Assembly (NCBI GenBank): GCA_028455995.1
Contig: JABELC010000005.1
Location: 620,001-684,000 of the forward strand
Reading direction: 5' to 3'
Source: Scleromitrula shiraiana
Lineage: Eukaryota; Ascomycota; Leotiomycetes; Helotiales; Sclerotiniaceae
DNA length: 64,000 nt
Shown: in pieces, positions 36,367 through 48,992 of the stretch
Layout: every line of letters begins with the position of its first letter
Position numbering within the stretch: position 1 is the stretch's first letter
Notes under the pieces: generated by a model
Seen by the model: the letters and a program-made list of their open reading frames with translations, nothing else
The model's database searches: none
What the model was told of the DNA's origin: nothing
Program-made: the position numbers and the translations under genes

Positions 36367-38337
36367 CTACACAATATCAATATTAAGAATCTTAATATCC
36401 TCCTCCGGTTTCTCCTTATAAACCCTCGTATTCTCAATCTTATGAATAACATCCAATCCCTGAATTGCTCTCCCAAAAATCGTATGTTTATTATCTAACC
36501 ATGGCTATAAGGATTCATAATTAGTATCGTTCATGCATATAAAAGCAAAATAAGAAAGGAGAATAAGAAAAGATAAAAGAAGAGAAAGAAGAAAGGATAG
36601 AAATCATACCGTCTTCTCCGTGGTAATAAAAAATTGACTCCCATTAGTATTCGGCCCCGCATTCGCCATACTAACAGTATACGGTTTATCATGTTTAAGA
36701 GTACTAAATTCATCCTCGAATTCCCTCCCCCATATACTATCACCACCCGTCCCATCACCCAACGGATCTCCACATTGTATCATGAATTTTCGAATCACGC
36801 GGTGGAAAATGGTATTGTTGTAATAACCCTGTTTGGAATGCGTCACGAAGTTCTCGACGGCTTTTGGAGCAGCGTCGGGGAAGAGTCGGATGTGTATATC
36901 GCCATAGGTGGTGTGAATGATAGCTGCGGTACCAGTTTCGGCGGCCTTGGCCTCGGTGAGTTTCTTTGCATTGGCGTTTGTAGGTTTTTCGTTCTGGACA
37001 TCTCTCTCTGATTTCGAAATATCTTCATCGTTTGTAAACATGTAAAATCGTACTTTTCCAACACCAGTCGCAAACAAAATAGGATCCCTAACTTCGGACT
37101 CTTGCAATAGAGGATTGTTAGATGCCGCCATTGCAACGGTCGTAACCCCTTTCTTTTGCGGTTGACCCTGATATATGGCGATACTAAGTGGTCTGAAATT
37201 CTCATCCTTCCCATATACCTTTACAACTCGATTTGTATAAGTATTTAGGACTTTCGTTCCTAACATAGATCCATATATGATAAAATGACCCGTTTCGTCG
37301 AACACAACATTGACCTTATTTCTCAGAGCTGGACTCTCAATCTCACGTTCCGTAGCCAGCCGTCTTCCAAATTCCACATCCTCCAATTTCTGTAACGACG
37401 TCCCAGCTTGTTGCATCTCCTCAATAACCTGCAGAGACTCATCATAAGTCCTGTACAACTTCCCCGTTGGAAAATCAAAAACACGAACTTTCCGGTCCGG
37501 AAACGAGAATGTCGCAAACTGCGAACCGGACGGCGAGATCGTAAGAGACGTAGGCGTAGACTTCGCCTTCTTAAACTCGAACAGATTCGTCGAAGATTTA
37601 TACTCAAAAACGTTATCCGGTTTCTCATAATTACCCCCCGGTCTCCAATACTCAACCATCCCATTCTCATCAGCCGAAATAACACAATCATACGCATCAT
37701 TAAAAGCCATCAGCGACACCACGCTTCGATGCAACCCAGCAATCGTATGTATCGGGTTCTGATTCTCTCCCCGCCCATCATATATCCGAATTGTATGATT
37801 AACCTCATCCGAAACCGCAAGCAGCGGTAACGAGGCGCCACGTCGATGAATCCAACACACGCATTTAGGAGTAAATTCTAATGTAAGCATGGACAAGAGA
37901 TCAAAAGTCATAACATCAAAAATCTTAATCGTCTTATCCGCCCCAGCGGTCGCAAAACTCCGTCCGTCTGCACTAATTGATACACTCTTGATCTCTCCCA
38001 AATGCGTTCTAAACTCCTTCACGAATTCAATACCATCTCCGCCCTTCTTCCAGAATTTGACCACGCCATCCACCGAGCTTGTTATTAGAAAGTCCGTCAA
38101 TGGTGTCATCGTCACAAACGCCAATTGCTCCTTGTGCATGAGAGATTTAGAGTACCGACCGGATGTTGGGAGGGCAGAGATATATAGCTTCTCGTATGGA
38201 AGCTTGCGACGCTTCTTTTTGGGTGCTTCAGCAGATGGAAGCTGAGGTCCCATATCATCGTCCGAAGAAGAATCATCTTGATCATCTTCTTCGATTTTCC
38301 TTTTGTTGGACTTGATAGTCGCGTCAGAATCCGTCAT
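36367..38337 (-). CDS. cyp15: WD40-repeat peptidyl-prolyl cis-trans isomerase (PPWD1/Cyp15 type)
   Basis: Model complement(join(36367..36504,36610..38337)), 621 aa. A Lys/Asp-rich N-terminus leads to WD40 blades over about residues 60-400 (LITSSVDGVVKFWK, SFATAGADKTIKIFD, CVISADENGMVEYW). A cyclophilin domain fills the last 160 residues with GDIHIRLFPDAAPKAVENF, FHRVIRKFMIQCGDP with the catalytic Arg, FEDEF, MANAGPNTNGSQFFIT and the final WLDNKHTIFGRAIQG. The single intron lies in TTEKT/PWLDNK, a strongly conserved site. The human homolog PPWD1 is associated with spliceosomes, so a nuclear RNP-remodelling role is likely. An upstream in-frame extension to 38436 exists but lacks an ATG, so the Met at 38337 is used. 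Confidence 0.94.
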
Positions 38338-38819
38338 GTTGAAGATTCGAGCTCGGAAAAATATGCGTCTAGGTGGTAGTTGTCGTGGATTAGTTGTGAG
38401 GTTAGGTATGATATGGAGAGAGCACAGAGCAAGCAAAATATCACAAGGCTACGATCTTTCGCATTAGGGCGAGGCTGAAATACAAGGCTCACATGACGTA
38501 AGCCCCGCCAACTTATTCAATAATGTCACACAGACCTTAACCGTAACAAGAAGTATTCGTCGTAGGTAATAGAATTAGTTAGATATGTCATATGTAGGGA
38601 AAGGAACCATGGGTCAGCATGGATCAATGCATTTCAAACTATCTATAAGAGTCCATCCACTGATCTTTCGCTCCCGTTTTTCCTTCGCAACATTACAACG
38701 CTCGCTTTTTGTTACTGATTCCCAGAACTGTATCAGCCCTTTCCTATATCCGCCACACTCATCATTATCATTAGCTCCTCGCCTAGACCCACTGTCCCTA
38801 TGTTACTTCGCTTAGCACT
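38338..38819. other. Promoter of the cyclophilin gene
   Basis: A 480-bp gap between tandem minus-strand genes. The short plus-strand frame within it (38585-38815) shows no recognisable feature and is not called. Confidence 0.45.
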
Positions 38820-41800
38820 TTACTTTGATAGCTGCGAAACATCATACTGCGCAGCATCATGGTACAGATCGATCAGACAGCCTGCACTCCAAGCTTGGGT
38901 CGGTGACTAATTACACGTTAGAATATACCAGAATACTTTCAAGAGTATAAACTTACCGAATCATGACAGTATGAACCAGCCTTGTTTGTCAATTCCGCCA
39001 AACCAGCCCAGTCAGTGCTAACAATAGCCTCTTTGCAGCCCGCCAATCTTTGAGTGATTTGTTGGAATGCTTCAGTCTTTGCCTCAGGACCCTTTCTTCT
39101 CTTAAGATCGAACTTGAGTAATGCTCTCAAGAAGAAACCAGTAGGCCACAACCACTCAGGCCCTTGGTGATAGTTTCTTCCCTTTGAAGTCGCAAAGTCC
39201 TCGCTATCTTCAGAGTTGTAGTAATTTGGGCGATAGTTGAGGTCAGCTGGGTCGAGAGTCGCCATACCAGTGGGGCCACGGAGAACCTTGTCGGCAAGGA
39301 ACAAGGCATGAAGCGCATGTGAATCGTCGAACAAATCTGGTGCAACAGTCATGGCAATTGGGAAATTTGGTCTGAGCTGGTAGTTCTCATACTCTTTGCT
39401 AGACTTATACAAATCTTTGTAGATACCTCTTCGATTCACGATAGCAGAGTTGACATCATACTTCGAGTCATCTGCGGGTTCCAGAGGGACATAATAGCAG
39501 CGCTCGAAATTGCTCTTGATCTTATCCGCCCAGTCCGAGAAAGTAATGACCTGTATGTTTGGATCTGAAGTGCTGACCCCAGCATACTTGTATTTTCCTT
39601 CCTCGTGGAGTTTGGCAACCCAGCGGAGGGTGCTGTATAACAGACCAGTGATTTCAATAGCTGCTCCATCACGAGGAGTACCAGGAACTCCCTTGCTCTT
39701 TGCACGCTCACTTTCACCCATCTTGTCCATCCATGTTCCACAATTATGTGGATTGCCACCAAATATAAGACCAGTTGACCAATCCACCTTGATATCAATA
39801 TTGAAGCCTTCGGAACTCATTTGCATATCAAGGTTGGGACCAGCATTGGCTTCTCGGAAAGACATTCCTGATGCATGACGCTGCAAAGATTCCTGGATAA
39901 TGTCTTCTAATACAGATGATTTTGAGTATGCTCTTGGATCATCAGATTCGAAAAAGGTATCATCATACGGTAGAAAGCGACGTGGAACATTCTCTTTCAA
40001 GAGATCCAGACCATTTGGAACGATTTCTGTATAGTCTTGAATGGTCTGCAACATGAACCATATCGAGTCTCGAGAGTTGTAACGTGGAAGATTTCCACTA
40101 CCTAAGAGGTTGGGAATCATTCCATGCTTCAAAACACTCGAAAACGCAAGGATGTGTTCTCTTGCTTCCGCATAACGTCCTGTTCCGAGAAAGAGACCCC
40201 TTGCTGAGATAAATACATCTCTTCCCCAGCATCGAGCCCATTCTACAGAAAAATGGGGCAAACCAGCTGCTAATGACGGTACAGCTTTCTTGGGATACAA
40301 AGATGCAGATTTTACATATCCGGTTTGCTGCACACTGACCATAGCCAAGTCCTGTAAAAACCACTGGCCCTTTTGGACGTTCTCATTCATAAGATCTAGA
40401 CCTCGCTCCCATGCAGCTCGATATGCCGTGCGAATGACCAGTCCGAAGTAACGTGGCAGGAGGAAGTTTGGAATTTTCCGAATTGCATCAAAGCGTTCCT
40501 TGAGCCATGTTGTTGGCTTTTGCAAACGAGAATAGCCGTCTTTGTTTGTCATTCTTTCCAATCTGCCTACTATATAATCAAGCGGCCACTGTCCATCTCT
40601 AAGATGCTGACAAAGAGGATGTGCCAGATTATTGTCTTTGATGATGTTCTTGAGAATACTCCACCAGCCTTGCAAGCCGGCATATACTAGTTTACCATGA
40701 CCAGGAATATCGTACACACCGTCTTTACCCTCACTAGAATCGCGCTCTTCCGCCTCACACTTGTATAAAACGAAATTTAGGTCGATGAGATCTAGACCTG
40801 AGAACGCAGCTTTCGCACCGGAAGTCACGTAAGTGTCGAGACCAGTAGCATGCTCGGCTGCAGGTATCCAAGTTTCGAACAAAGCAATGCTTCCAGGAGG
40901 AAATTTATCTCTCACTGAAATTACCGTCTCACCGTCTTTATATTCCATTCGAATCCCAGGTAGATCGATGACTTTACTTGGTAGACCTTTAAGGTATTTC
41001 TTGTCTTGCATAACAGTTTTTGTTGTTTCTTCAGAGGTGTCGACTTCTAGCATCCAACTACCGAGATGACGAGCCTTGGTGCCTCCGAGATGGACAGGGT
41101 CAAAACCTCCATTTCCATTGCCATAACCAGGGAAAGCCGTATGAGCAATAAGAAAATAGCCCTTCCTGGACTCGGGATGAACTCGATGCACAGTGATATA
41201 TTGGTCATCGTGGTGAATATGAGTTTCTTCATACCCATCCTTACCCATAATACTATGAATTTGGTTGAGAAGCTTCTTGATTCCGCCAATACCGCCTTCA
41301 CCGCCACCAATCTTGACTTCTTTTGTCGAGGAAATAGATGTGTATAGCCTCGTCTCATGGACAAGCTCAACCAACCTTGGATATATCTCGTCGTAACCCA
41401 TTACACTGCCGACCGAGCTGGAACACATGGCGACTAATGCAGCATTGGGTAAGGTATCTCGAGCATCACGCTTCTGAGCAGGAACCTCATTGTCATGAGT
41501 ACAATCCATAAACAAGGCTTGAACCGGAGTTTGCTTGATCCTGCGAACGATCTCGCGAGCAGATGAAGAATGACCGTCTGTTGTACCATTGGCCGGAGCC
41601 TTCTGATCCGCACCCGAAACTTCATCAACTTCAAAACTACCGATTGGTCTGCCACCATGACGATGAACAAGTCTACTAAGCTCCCCAGTACCCCACGCCT
41701 GCATGGCCTCTCGAATGAGGGAACTGATACCTAAGCGTTTGACAAAAACATAGTCCATCTCTTCCGAGCCGGTAAAGAGCTCTGCAACAACAAAAAGATT

Positions 41801-43592
41801 AGGCCTTACTCTTCTTGCCTCGTCTAACAAAAACTCGGCGACGTGAATAGGCGTGGAGTGGCAGTTATCAATTCGGAACCCAGTGAAATATTTGGCCATG
41901 AGGCGAGTATATTTCGCCATGAAGTCCCATAAGAATGGACTGTCTTCACGAGTTTTTCCATAACGTAGCTTCACACAATCACCCCAAACAATGACTTCTC
42001 GGCGGAGATATGCTCTAGAATCAGGACCTGCATTATCAATGAGGGCATTAGCAGCCCAGATCCAACCATTGTTGACCAAGGCAAGATCTTCCTGGTTGTG
42101 CTTTGCTGTAGTCGCATTCTGAGGTAATCTGGTAAAATAAGATTCAATGAGAGGATTTTTATCATCGATAGGTCCCAACTGGGGCCCATGCTCATCAAGT
42201 CGAACATATTTAGTCCTATTGAAAAGTTGATCGAGAATTTCCGCCACATCAACATCATATTCCTTGTAATATGGAAGATTAACTTCATCCAAGATCTTGG
42301 TCAATCGACTTCTTGCTTCAGCTCGGTCTGCACTGTTTGAGGTATCCCCTTCGAACCGTCCAAACAGAGCAGTAAGCAATGCAGCTCCAACTTCGGGATC
42401 TACTTTCCTTCTGTGCCTCTCACCAAGTCTATCTGTGTTAAGCATGCCATTCTCACTCAAGAAGATCGCTTGCTCAGATGCAGAAGCATTCTTTATGACC
42501 TCTAAGCCACCCACTCCGGATCCACCAAAACCATCTTTTGGGAACCGGATTTTCTTAGCTGCCCAAGCCTCTACTACTGCATCGGCGTTTTTCTCAATGT
42601 CGATTACATAGTATTCCCAAAGACGAAGTTCGTCAATGACTTTAGTTTTGACTGCATCCATCACCTTTACTAAGTCATCAACGGAATGAAGGTCCGTAGG
42701 AAGGCCATTTTTAGCCAAATTTCTGCTAAACTCAAGCAATTTAGTGTCGAGTTCCAATGCTGCTCGTAACCATGGAGCTGTTGAAACATTGTATCCAACT
42801 TCGGGATGTTCTTCAAGCCATGCGCTATTGTTCGCAGTATGGTTCCATACAACATCCGTCAGCCCGAGAAGACCGTGATTGGCTTCCATACTCTTCACCA
42901 GCTTCTTGATGTCGGCTTCACCATTTGGGAAACATTTAGGATCCCATGCGAGCTGGTCGTATATACTATAGGGGGAATTTGAGGCGCCACGTTCCTGCAA
43001 AGGAGTGAAGTGAATCATGTTGTAACCCCTATCACTGATACCTCTGAGATGTTTCTCCCAATCTTCTGGATACTTTCCCATGAATTTCGAGATGACAGAA
43101 AAGATAGACAATGCGGGTAACGGCAATTGCCTGCCCTCTAGTTTCAATGTGGGTGCAACATCAATATAGTATATTGGGGATTTTGTGGTCTCAATAGGAG
43201 TGGCAGTTGTTTCAGATAGTTCGGGTAAGGCTTTGTAGGTAGTATAGAATGCGAATGCGCCAGCACCATAGATAGGAATCGATATCTCAATGGTACGATT
43301 GAAATCTGGCTCCAGTCTAAATAGTTAGTAGCTGATTCAATGTTTTGAATGAGGTCACTCACTTGAATTCACGGAAATGATCCCTTTGAAACTCCGCACC
43401 CTCCTCTGGGATGTTCACCCAGAGACTGCCTTTACTACATATCGAAGATGTACCCTCAATAGCAAACCGAACAATTATTGGAGAGGTGCCTTTTGGGGAC
43501 AGGTAGATATAACCGCCGGATACATCTGGGCTCCCATCATCCTTGAGAGGGAGTAAATAAACTTCGTTAGAAACCATCGTTTTTGGCGCCAT
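38820..43592 (-). CDS. gdb1: Glycogen debranching enzyme
   Basis: Model complement(join(38820..38906,38957..43316,43363..43592)), 1558 aa. This bifunctional cytosolic enzyme moves maltosyl or maltotriosyl units and then cleaves the remaining alpha-1,6-linked glucose. The N-terminal part has GH13-type transferase motifs: GYNMIHFTPLQERG, LTDVVWNHTANNS, FRIDNCHSTPIHVAEF with the nucleophile Asp, and FVVAELFTGSEEMD with the acid/base Glu. The C-terminal glucosidase has PHFSVEWARCWGRDVFISARG, NSRDSIWFMLQTIQDY and the last-exon DS/SPTQAWSAGCLIDLY. Length is close to yeast Gdb1. Both introns are phase-consistent. It is divergently arranged with the NAD-glycerol-3-phosphate dehydrogenase gene, another carbohydrate-reserve enzyme. 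Confidence 0.96.
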
Positions 43593-45006
43593 AGAATATC
43601 ACTTCAAGCCGCTTTGCTTCTTCAAACCGAGGTGGTTTTTATATATAAATGAAGGTAGGAGGAATCTTGGCTCAATTCAAATAAAAACAGAGAAAATAAT
43701 ACCAGAAGAAGATAATAGGTAGTAGATAAACACTACGTAGTTCTATGAGAGGAGGATTAGGTAGGGAAATGAAGATAAAACCACACCCAGAGAAAATAAA
43801 ATAGGTTGTAGTGAGACTTGAGAAGAAGTAGAAAGTAATGAGAAAGATTCGAGAAGGATTAGAAATTTTAAGAGGTACAACAAGAAGCTTTAAAGTAGAT
43901 TTTTGCTGAGTTGGTGGCAGACTGGGAGTCGTGGGAAGGCTTGGTAGGTTGGAAGCGGGGCCATTTTGCGGTACGGTATAATGGAGTTTCTGCGCCCAGA
44001 TGGCAGGAAGAGATTTGGTCTTTCTGCGGGAAGCCTATTGGTTTAATTATGGGAGATTATTTACCAGGTATATAGTACAGTACATAGTATAGTACCTAGC
44101 AGTTGTAGTGCATTGGGTAGGTGGGATGTCAACGGCTGGGGTGAGGATAGTACATTGAACTAGGAACAAAAATAATAAAGATAGTACGTCATATAGGTGG
44201 GAAAGCGCTCAAGTGCTCAAGCGCTCACTGCTCACTGCTCACTGTTCACTGTTCACTGTTCACTGTTCAATTAACAACTTTATACGAGAATACTTATACG
44301 AGAATACCGTATTGGGAAGAGTCAGCTACGCGCCAAAATATCCTTGAGGGGCCTAGACCTAAATTAATTCTAAAATTGTTGGTATCAAGTTTCAACTTAC
44401 TACTCCGGCCTGATGGGCTATTAAGGGCCACGGTACGGTATGGGGCCCCGCTTGTTCAATTTCAATCTTTTTCAGTGTTGTGTTCATCCATGGAAGGATA
44501 TCTAGGTATGGAGAACTTCCAAGGTTGTTATATTAATTAAAAGTTAGTAAGAAGGAATTCTAATACACAACTTGAATTTTTACAGAATTCTGTTGTACAT
44601 ATGTAGCACATCTCTCCAGCAGCTTGATTGTTTGATTTTTAGAGCCGTCATACCTTGATCATGATATCTATCAGATATATCACCAATTATTCATGTGAGC
44701 TCATATTTGTCGTTTTTTTCCATACACATGCAGCTTTTGGTCCAACAAGAAAAGCTTGATGCGAAGAAAGCTTCGAGCACAATCTGATTGGACTAAACCT
44801 CTTTTGAAGGCGGTCAGGTCACCCTTCCCCCCCTGTTCCTCATCGACTTATCATTCATCTCAAGGGATACTGATACTGCTGTGACACCTGTACTTTCCAA
44901 GCTAGATCAAGTATCCTGCTGCCGTCGTTGATTCTTGTATATCGAGTTATTATTCACTCTCTATACAAACCTAATAGCTCTTATACGAGTCTCATTCTTT
45001 ATCTGT
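43593..45006. promoter_or_regulatory. Bidirectional promoter of gdb1 and gpd
   Basis: This 1.4-kb gap serves both divergent genes. Stress-element-like pentamers are present (AGGGG at 44347-44351, CCCCT at 44830-44834), which in yeast recruit Msn2/4 at genes for glycogen and glycerol metabolism. At 44211-44270 lies an array of an 8-bp unit ending in CACTG, switching from CTCACTG to GTTCACTG. The elements are short, so their presence is weak evidence; regulation is inference. Confidence 0.35.
44211..44270. repeat. CTCACTG/TTCACTG short tandem array
   Basis: Runs of AAGCGCTCAAGTGCTC-like units change into CTGCTCACTG and then GTTCACT units, each about 7-8 bp, repeated head to tail six to seven times. 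It is located midway between the divergent gdb1 and gpd starts. Confidence 0.7.
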
Positions 45007-46473
45007 ATGCTTACAAGATCAATTGCAGCGACACATTTAACTGCAAGACGAATTGCACAAACTGCCCGACATCTGAATACCCCTCCGTTGAGCAAAATGG
45101 CAACTCTTGGAGCATGGAACAAAAAGCACAAGGTGACGGTAGTTGGATCAGGAAATTGGTTCGTTGTTCCTACATATCCATGTTTCTAGGGCCATTCTTT
45201 AACATCTATCAGGGGCTCTACAATCGCAAAAATCGTCGCTGAAAATACAAAGGAGCATTCCGATATCTTCGAAGAGGAGGTGCAAATGTGGGTTTATGAA
45301 GAGGAGGTCACTTTGCCAGAGGATTCAAAACACTACGATGCCTCCAATAATCCCCCTCAGAAGCTCACCTCAATTATCAACAAGCATCACGAAAATGTGA
45401 AATACCTGCCGAACATTACACTTCCATCCAATTTAATTGCCAATCCCTCGCTACAAGATGCAGTTGCCAACTCTACGGTCCTCATTTTCAATCTGCCTCA
45501 TCAATTTATTGGAAGAATCTCAAAACAATTAGAAGGGCACATTCTTCCATTCGCGCGCGGAATATCTTGCATAAAGGGTGTGAATGTGACTGCTTCTGAA
45601 ATCAGTCTGTTCAGTGAATGGATTGGTGAAGGACTGGGCATTTACTGCGGCGCACTTTCTGGTGCGAATATTGCTAATGAAATTGCGGGCGAGAAATGGT
45701 GTGAAACCACAGTGGCTTATGACCCCCCTCCCATGGATTCACGTGCTCCTACCCCGACTGGACCTTCACCAACAAGTTCGCAAATCAATTTGACAATCAC
45801 TCCTGCTGACCAAGAGCAACACAAAGATGTTAAAGGAAGAATCAGCAAAGTAAAGCTCAAGCCTGTACCTTCTGAATATCCTCCGTTAGATCATGCATTG
45901 TTTAAGACTTTATTCCATCGTCCCTACTTCCACGTTCGAATTGTTTCTGATGTAGCAGGAGTCTCTCTTGGTGGAGCACTCAAAAACATTGTTGCTCTTG
46001 CTGCAGGATTCGTTGAGGGCCGTGGTTGGGGAGATAATGCAAAGGCGGCTGTCATGCGAGTTGGCCTGCTTGAGATGGTGAAATTCGGCAAAGAATTCTT
46101 TGGCGAGACAGTTCATACTGGTACTTTTACGGAAGAAAGTGCAGGTGTTGCGGATCTGATTACAAGTTGCAGTGGTGGAAGAAATTTCCGCTGTGCGAAA
46201 ATGGCAGTTGAGAGGGGAGTCACGGTCGATGAGGTCGAGAGCACAGAATTGAATGGACAAAAGTTGCAAGGAACGAGTACCGCGAAAGAAGTTAACGATT
46301 TCTTGAAGTCCAGAGGAAAGGAGGCCGAATATCCTCTGTTTACGGCCGTAATTGGTAAGTCATCCCATTTGTTCTCAAGGGGGAGATGTTATATACTGAC
46401 AATAATAGACATCCTGGAGGGTAGGAACACGGTTGATGATATCCCTGATTTACTAGCTAGAGTAGACGAATGA
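45007..46473 (+). CDS. gpd1: NAD-dependent glycerol-3-phosphate dehydrogenase
   Basis: Model join(45007..45158,45213..46354,46409..46473), 452 aa from the upstream ATG or 422 aa from the ATG at 45097. It reduces dihydroxyacetone phosphate to glycerol-3-phosphate, for osmolyte glycerol and lipid synthesis. The Rossmann motif VVGSGNW/GSTIAK is interrupted by intron 1. Further motifs are NLPHQFI, the catalytic-lysine region VSLGGALKNIVALAAGF, and GDNAKAAVMRVGLLEM. Between ETTVAYD and LDHALFKTLFHRPYF is a Pro/Ser/Thr-rich insertion of about 55 residues absent from yeast Gpd1. The first 30 residues (MLTRSIAATHLTARRIAQ) are Arg-rich, acid-free and amphipathic, like a mitochondrial presequence. The start at 45097 would give the cytosolic form. 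Confidence 0.94.
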
Positions 46474-47151
46474 GACAATTGCCATAGTAAGAATTCACAG
46501 GTATCTCAAGGATAGAGCGATTAGAAGACGCAAGTCCGCGGAACTTATCTAGATGAACATTGATTTTGATCTCTCTCTCACTTCACCGCCTTCTTTGGAA
46601 GATTTTGGGTAAGAATTGATGTGATACCGCAGTCATCATTTGCATAGTTGTGCCATTTTTGAAAGATATGCTTGAGCATTACCTACGTTACGGTACACTA
46701 CCTAAGATCCCATACAGATCACACCTCTTTTGACAACTAAAAATGGCTAAAATCCCCATATGCTGCGTTCCAAGCATTTTCCAATCTATTGTATGATACA
46801 AAATGGTTTCTAATTGATAAGATATTGGATCATATACCATATCACATGTTGTAACTTATATTGTTCGTATAGGAGATCCGTGGATTGGAAATATATGGGA
46901 CGATTCTGGACTGGATTATGGTTCAAATAGGATTAGTAAGCCCTATTGCATGGCTAGAAAATGGATTACCCCGCGGAAGTCGATGACATCGCTAAAATCA
47001 AATACTTTCGCGTCCTTCTCTCTGCCCCGCGATCATCTCTCAAAGGAACTCTCACCTCATCGCACAAAATATAAAAACCTGCTCTTGGGACCCATTTTTT
47101 TTGTTCAATAATTCAGACCGTTGTTGTTAGAAGAATCACTACTTATAAATC
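46474..47151. other. Intergenic between gpd and aro3
   Basis: About 680 bp on the shared strand, holding the 3' UTR of gpd and promoter of aro3. Nothing distinctive is seen. Confidence 0.45.
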
Positions 47152-48460
47152 ATGTCTGTAAGTATTCAATGACCTTCTCTGAATATTGTGGGTGGTACAA
47201 GCTTTCGTCTGACTCACTCAACAGTCTTTTTACATAGAAAATCAAAATGTTGGCAATAAGAATAGCACCGAAGATTGGCGCAGTACGTCTCAAGTCTTTC
47301 AATCGTTATTCAATTGAGAAACAATGATGTGCGATTAACTGATTTAATTCTAAGTTCGAGGATACAACCCATTGACACCACCCGATTTGCTCCAACACGA
47401 AATCCCCCAAACGGCAGCATCCAAAGATACAGTTCTCCAAGGTCGTAATGAGTCAGTCGATATTGTAACTGGCAAAGATAAGAATCAAAGACTTCTCGTA
47501 GTAATTGGACCTTGTTCAATCCACGACCCTGCCGCCGCTCTCGAATACTGCGACAAGCTTGTTACGCTTAAAAATAAATATAAGGATGATCTTCTCATTG
47601 TTATGCGATCATACCTCGAGAAGCCAAGAACCACAGTTGGATGGAAAGGTCTAATTAACGATCCTGACATCGATAACAGCTTCAAGATCAATAAGGGATT
47701 AAGGACGAGTAGACAATTGTTTGTGGATTTGACTTCTAAGGGAATGCCAATTGCAAGTGAGATGTTGGATACTATTTCACCACAATTCTTGGCAGATCTT
47801 CTAAGTGTTGGGGCTGTTGGAGCCAGAACGACTGAGAGTCAATTGCATAGGGAATTGGCCAGTGGATTGAGTTTCCCAGTTGGCTTCAAGAACGGTACAG
47901 ATGGTAGTCTAGGTGTGGCTATTGACGCCATTGGCGCCGTACAACATCCACACCACTTCCTTTCAGTTACCAAGCCTGGTGTTGCTGCCATTGTTGGGAC
48001 AGTGGGCAACGAGGACTGCTTTGTCATTTTAAGAGGTGGTACTAAAGGAACCAATTATGACGCAAAGAGCGTTCAAGAGGCGAAGGCTCAGTTGCAGAAG
48101 AGTGGTGTCAGAGAACGATTGATGGTTGATTGCAGTCACGGAAACTCGCTGAAGAACCACAAGAACCAACCAAAGGTCGCTGCAGTATTGGCAGAACAAA
48201 TTGCCGCAGGAGAGGATGCCATTATGGGTGTTATGATTGAGAGTAACATCAACGAGGGTGAGTTTGATGATCTGCATGTAAGAACAACTACTAACCCAAA
48301 ATCAGGTGCTCAAAAGGTTCCAAAGGAAGGAAAGGCTGGTCTTCAATATGGTGTAAGTATCACCGATGCTTGTATCGGATGGGATGATACCGAATCAGTC
48401 CTTGAGGTCTTGGCCAAGGCTGTTCAACAACGAAGAGAGCTTAAGAATGGTGCAAATTGA
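47152..48460 (+). CDS. aro3: 3-deoxy-7-phosphoheptulonate synthase (Aro3-like)
   Basis: Model join(47152..47157,47225..47282,47355..48257,48306..48460), 373 aa. It condenses phosphoenolpyruvate and erythrose-4-phosphate, the first shikimate-pathway step. The first coding exon is six bases (Met-Ser). EDWR/IRGYNPLTPPDLLQHE matches the phenylalanine-sensitive yeast Aro3 more than Aro4. Other motifs are VVIGPCSIHDP, YLEKPRTTVGWKG, SEMLDTISPQ, GARTTESQLHRELASGL, DCSHGNS and GVMIESNINEG. A 48-nt stretch (48258-48305) stays open in frame but has GTGAGT, a TACTAAC branch site and CAG. It is absent from homologs, so it is an intron whose retention would insert 16 residues. A TGACTCA element lies in the first intron. 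Confidence 0.95.
47210..47216. promoter_or_regulatory. TGACTCA (Gcn4/Cpc1-type) site in aro3 intron 1
   Basis: A perfect TGACTCA lies inside the first intron of aro3, about 58 bases after the start codon. This heptamer is the consensus of the bZIP activator Gcn4/Cpc1, and yeast ARO3 is under general amino acid control. Position inside an intron is unusual and chance occurrence is possible. Confidence 0.45.
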
Positions 48461-48992
48461 CAGCCTTCAATGCATATTCTGGTTAGTGGGGTGGTGAAAA
48501 TTATTACGAATATCAGAGGCATATAAATTTCGTGCTATATGGCTAGGAGTTGGTATTTATAAAAGTTTTCTGCATATTACGAATTTGGACAGGGTTGGAA
48601 TTTCCAAAATGTATTTGAATAGCAAAGGTAGATAACAAACGCTACAAATTTTCGATGAGAGAATACATAAATTATCGATAGTCACAAGTATATACATGGA
48701 ACCAAATGCATGCTGAGTAATGTAATTATATCTATTGAACCACCAAAAATTTACCATAAAGTTTATGGGCATGCCGAGAAATAATCGTCCGAGCAGATAT
48801 TGGCCAATAAGGTGTCACAAAGTTCCAGTGGTGTAAGCTTTGGCCTCAGGCTTGAATTTAGGTGCTTTTTCGGATCATTTTCGAGGCTATTTGTCGCCAT
48901 TCATCACAACTCCAATCTCGACTTCTATCACTCAATTGAGCTGTTGAATCTACTTTGTTGTGATCTCCAGCCCAAAACATATTTTGATCAAT
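48461..48992. other. Intergenic between aro3 and cyt1
   Basis: About 530 bp between tandem plus-strand genes. A short open frame at 48800-49048 runs into the cyt1 start in another frame and is not a gene candidate. Confidence 0.45.

Noticed and set aside
37323..37830. Arg/Leu-rich frames opposite and within the cyclophilin gene
   Set aside because: They lie inside a strongly supported coding exon in other frames.
38338..38436. N-terminal extension of the WD40-cyclophilin
   Set aside because: The extended frame has no ATG at its beginning; homologs start near the Met at 38337.
44211..44270. Repeat array resembling a CRISPR or regulatory array
   Set aside because: Units are 7-8 bp head to tail without spacers, in a fungal genome; simple tandem repeat.
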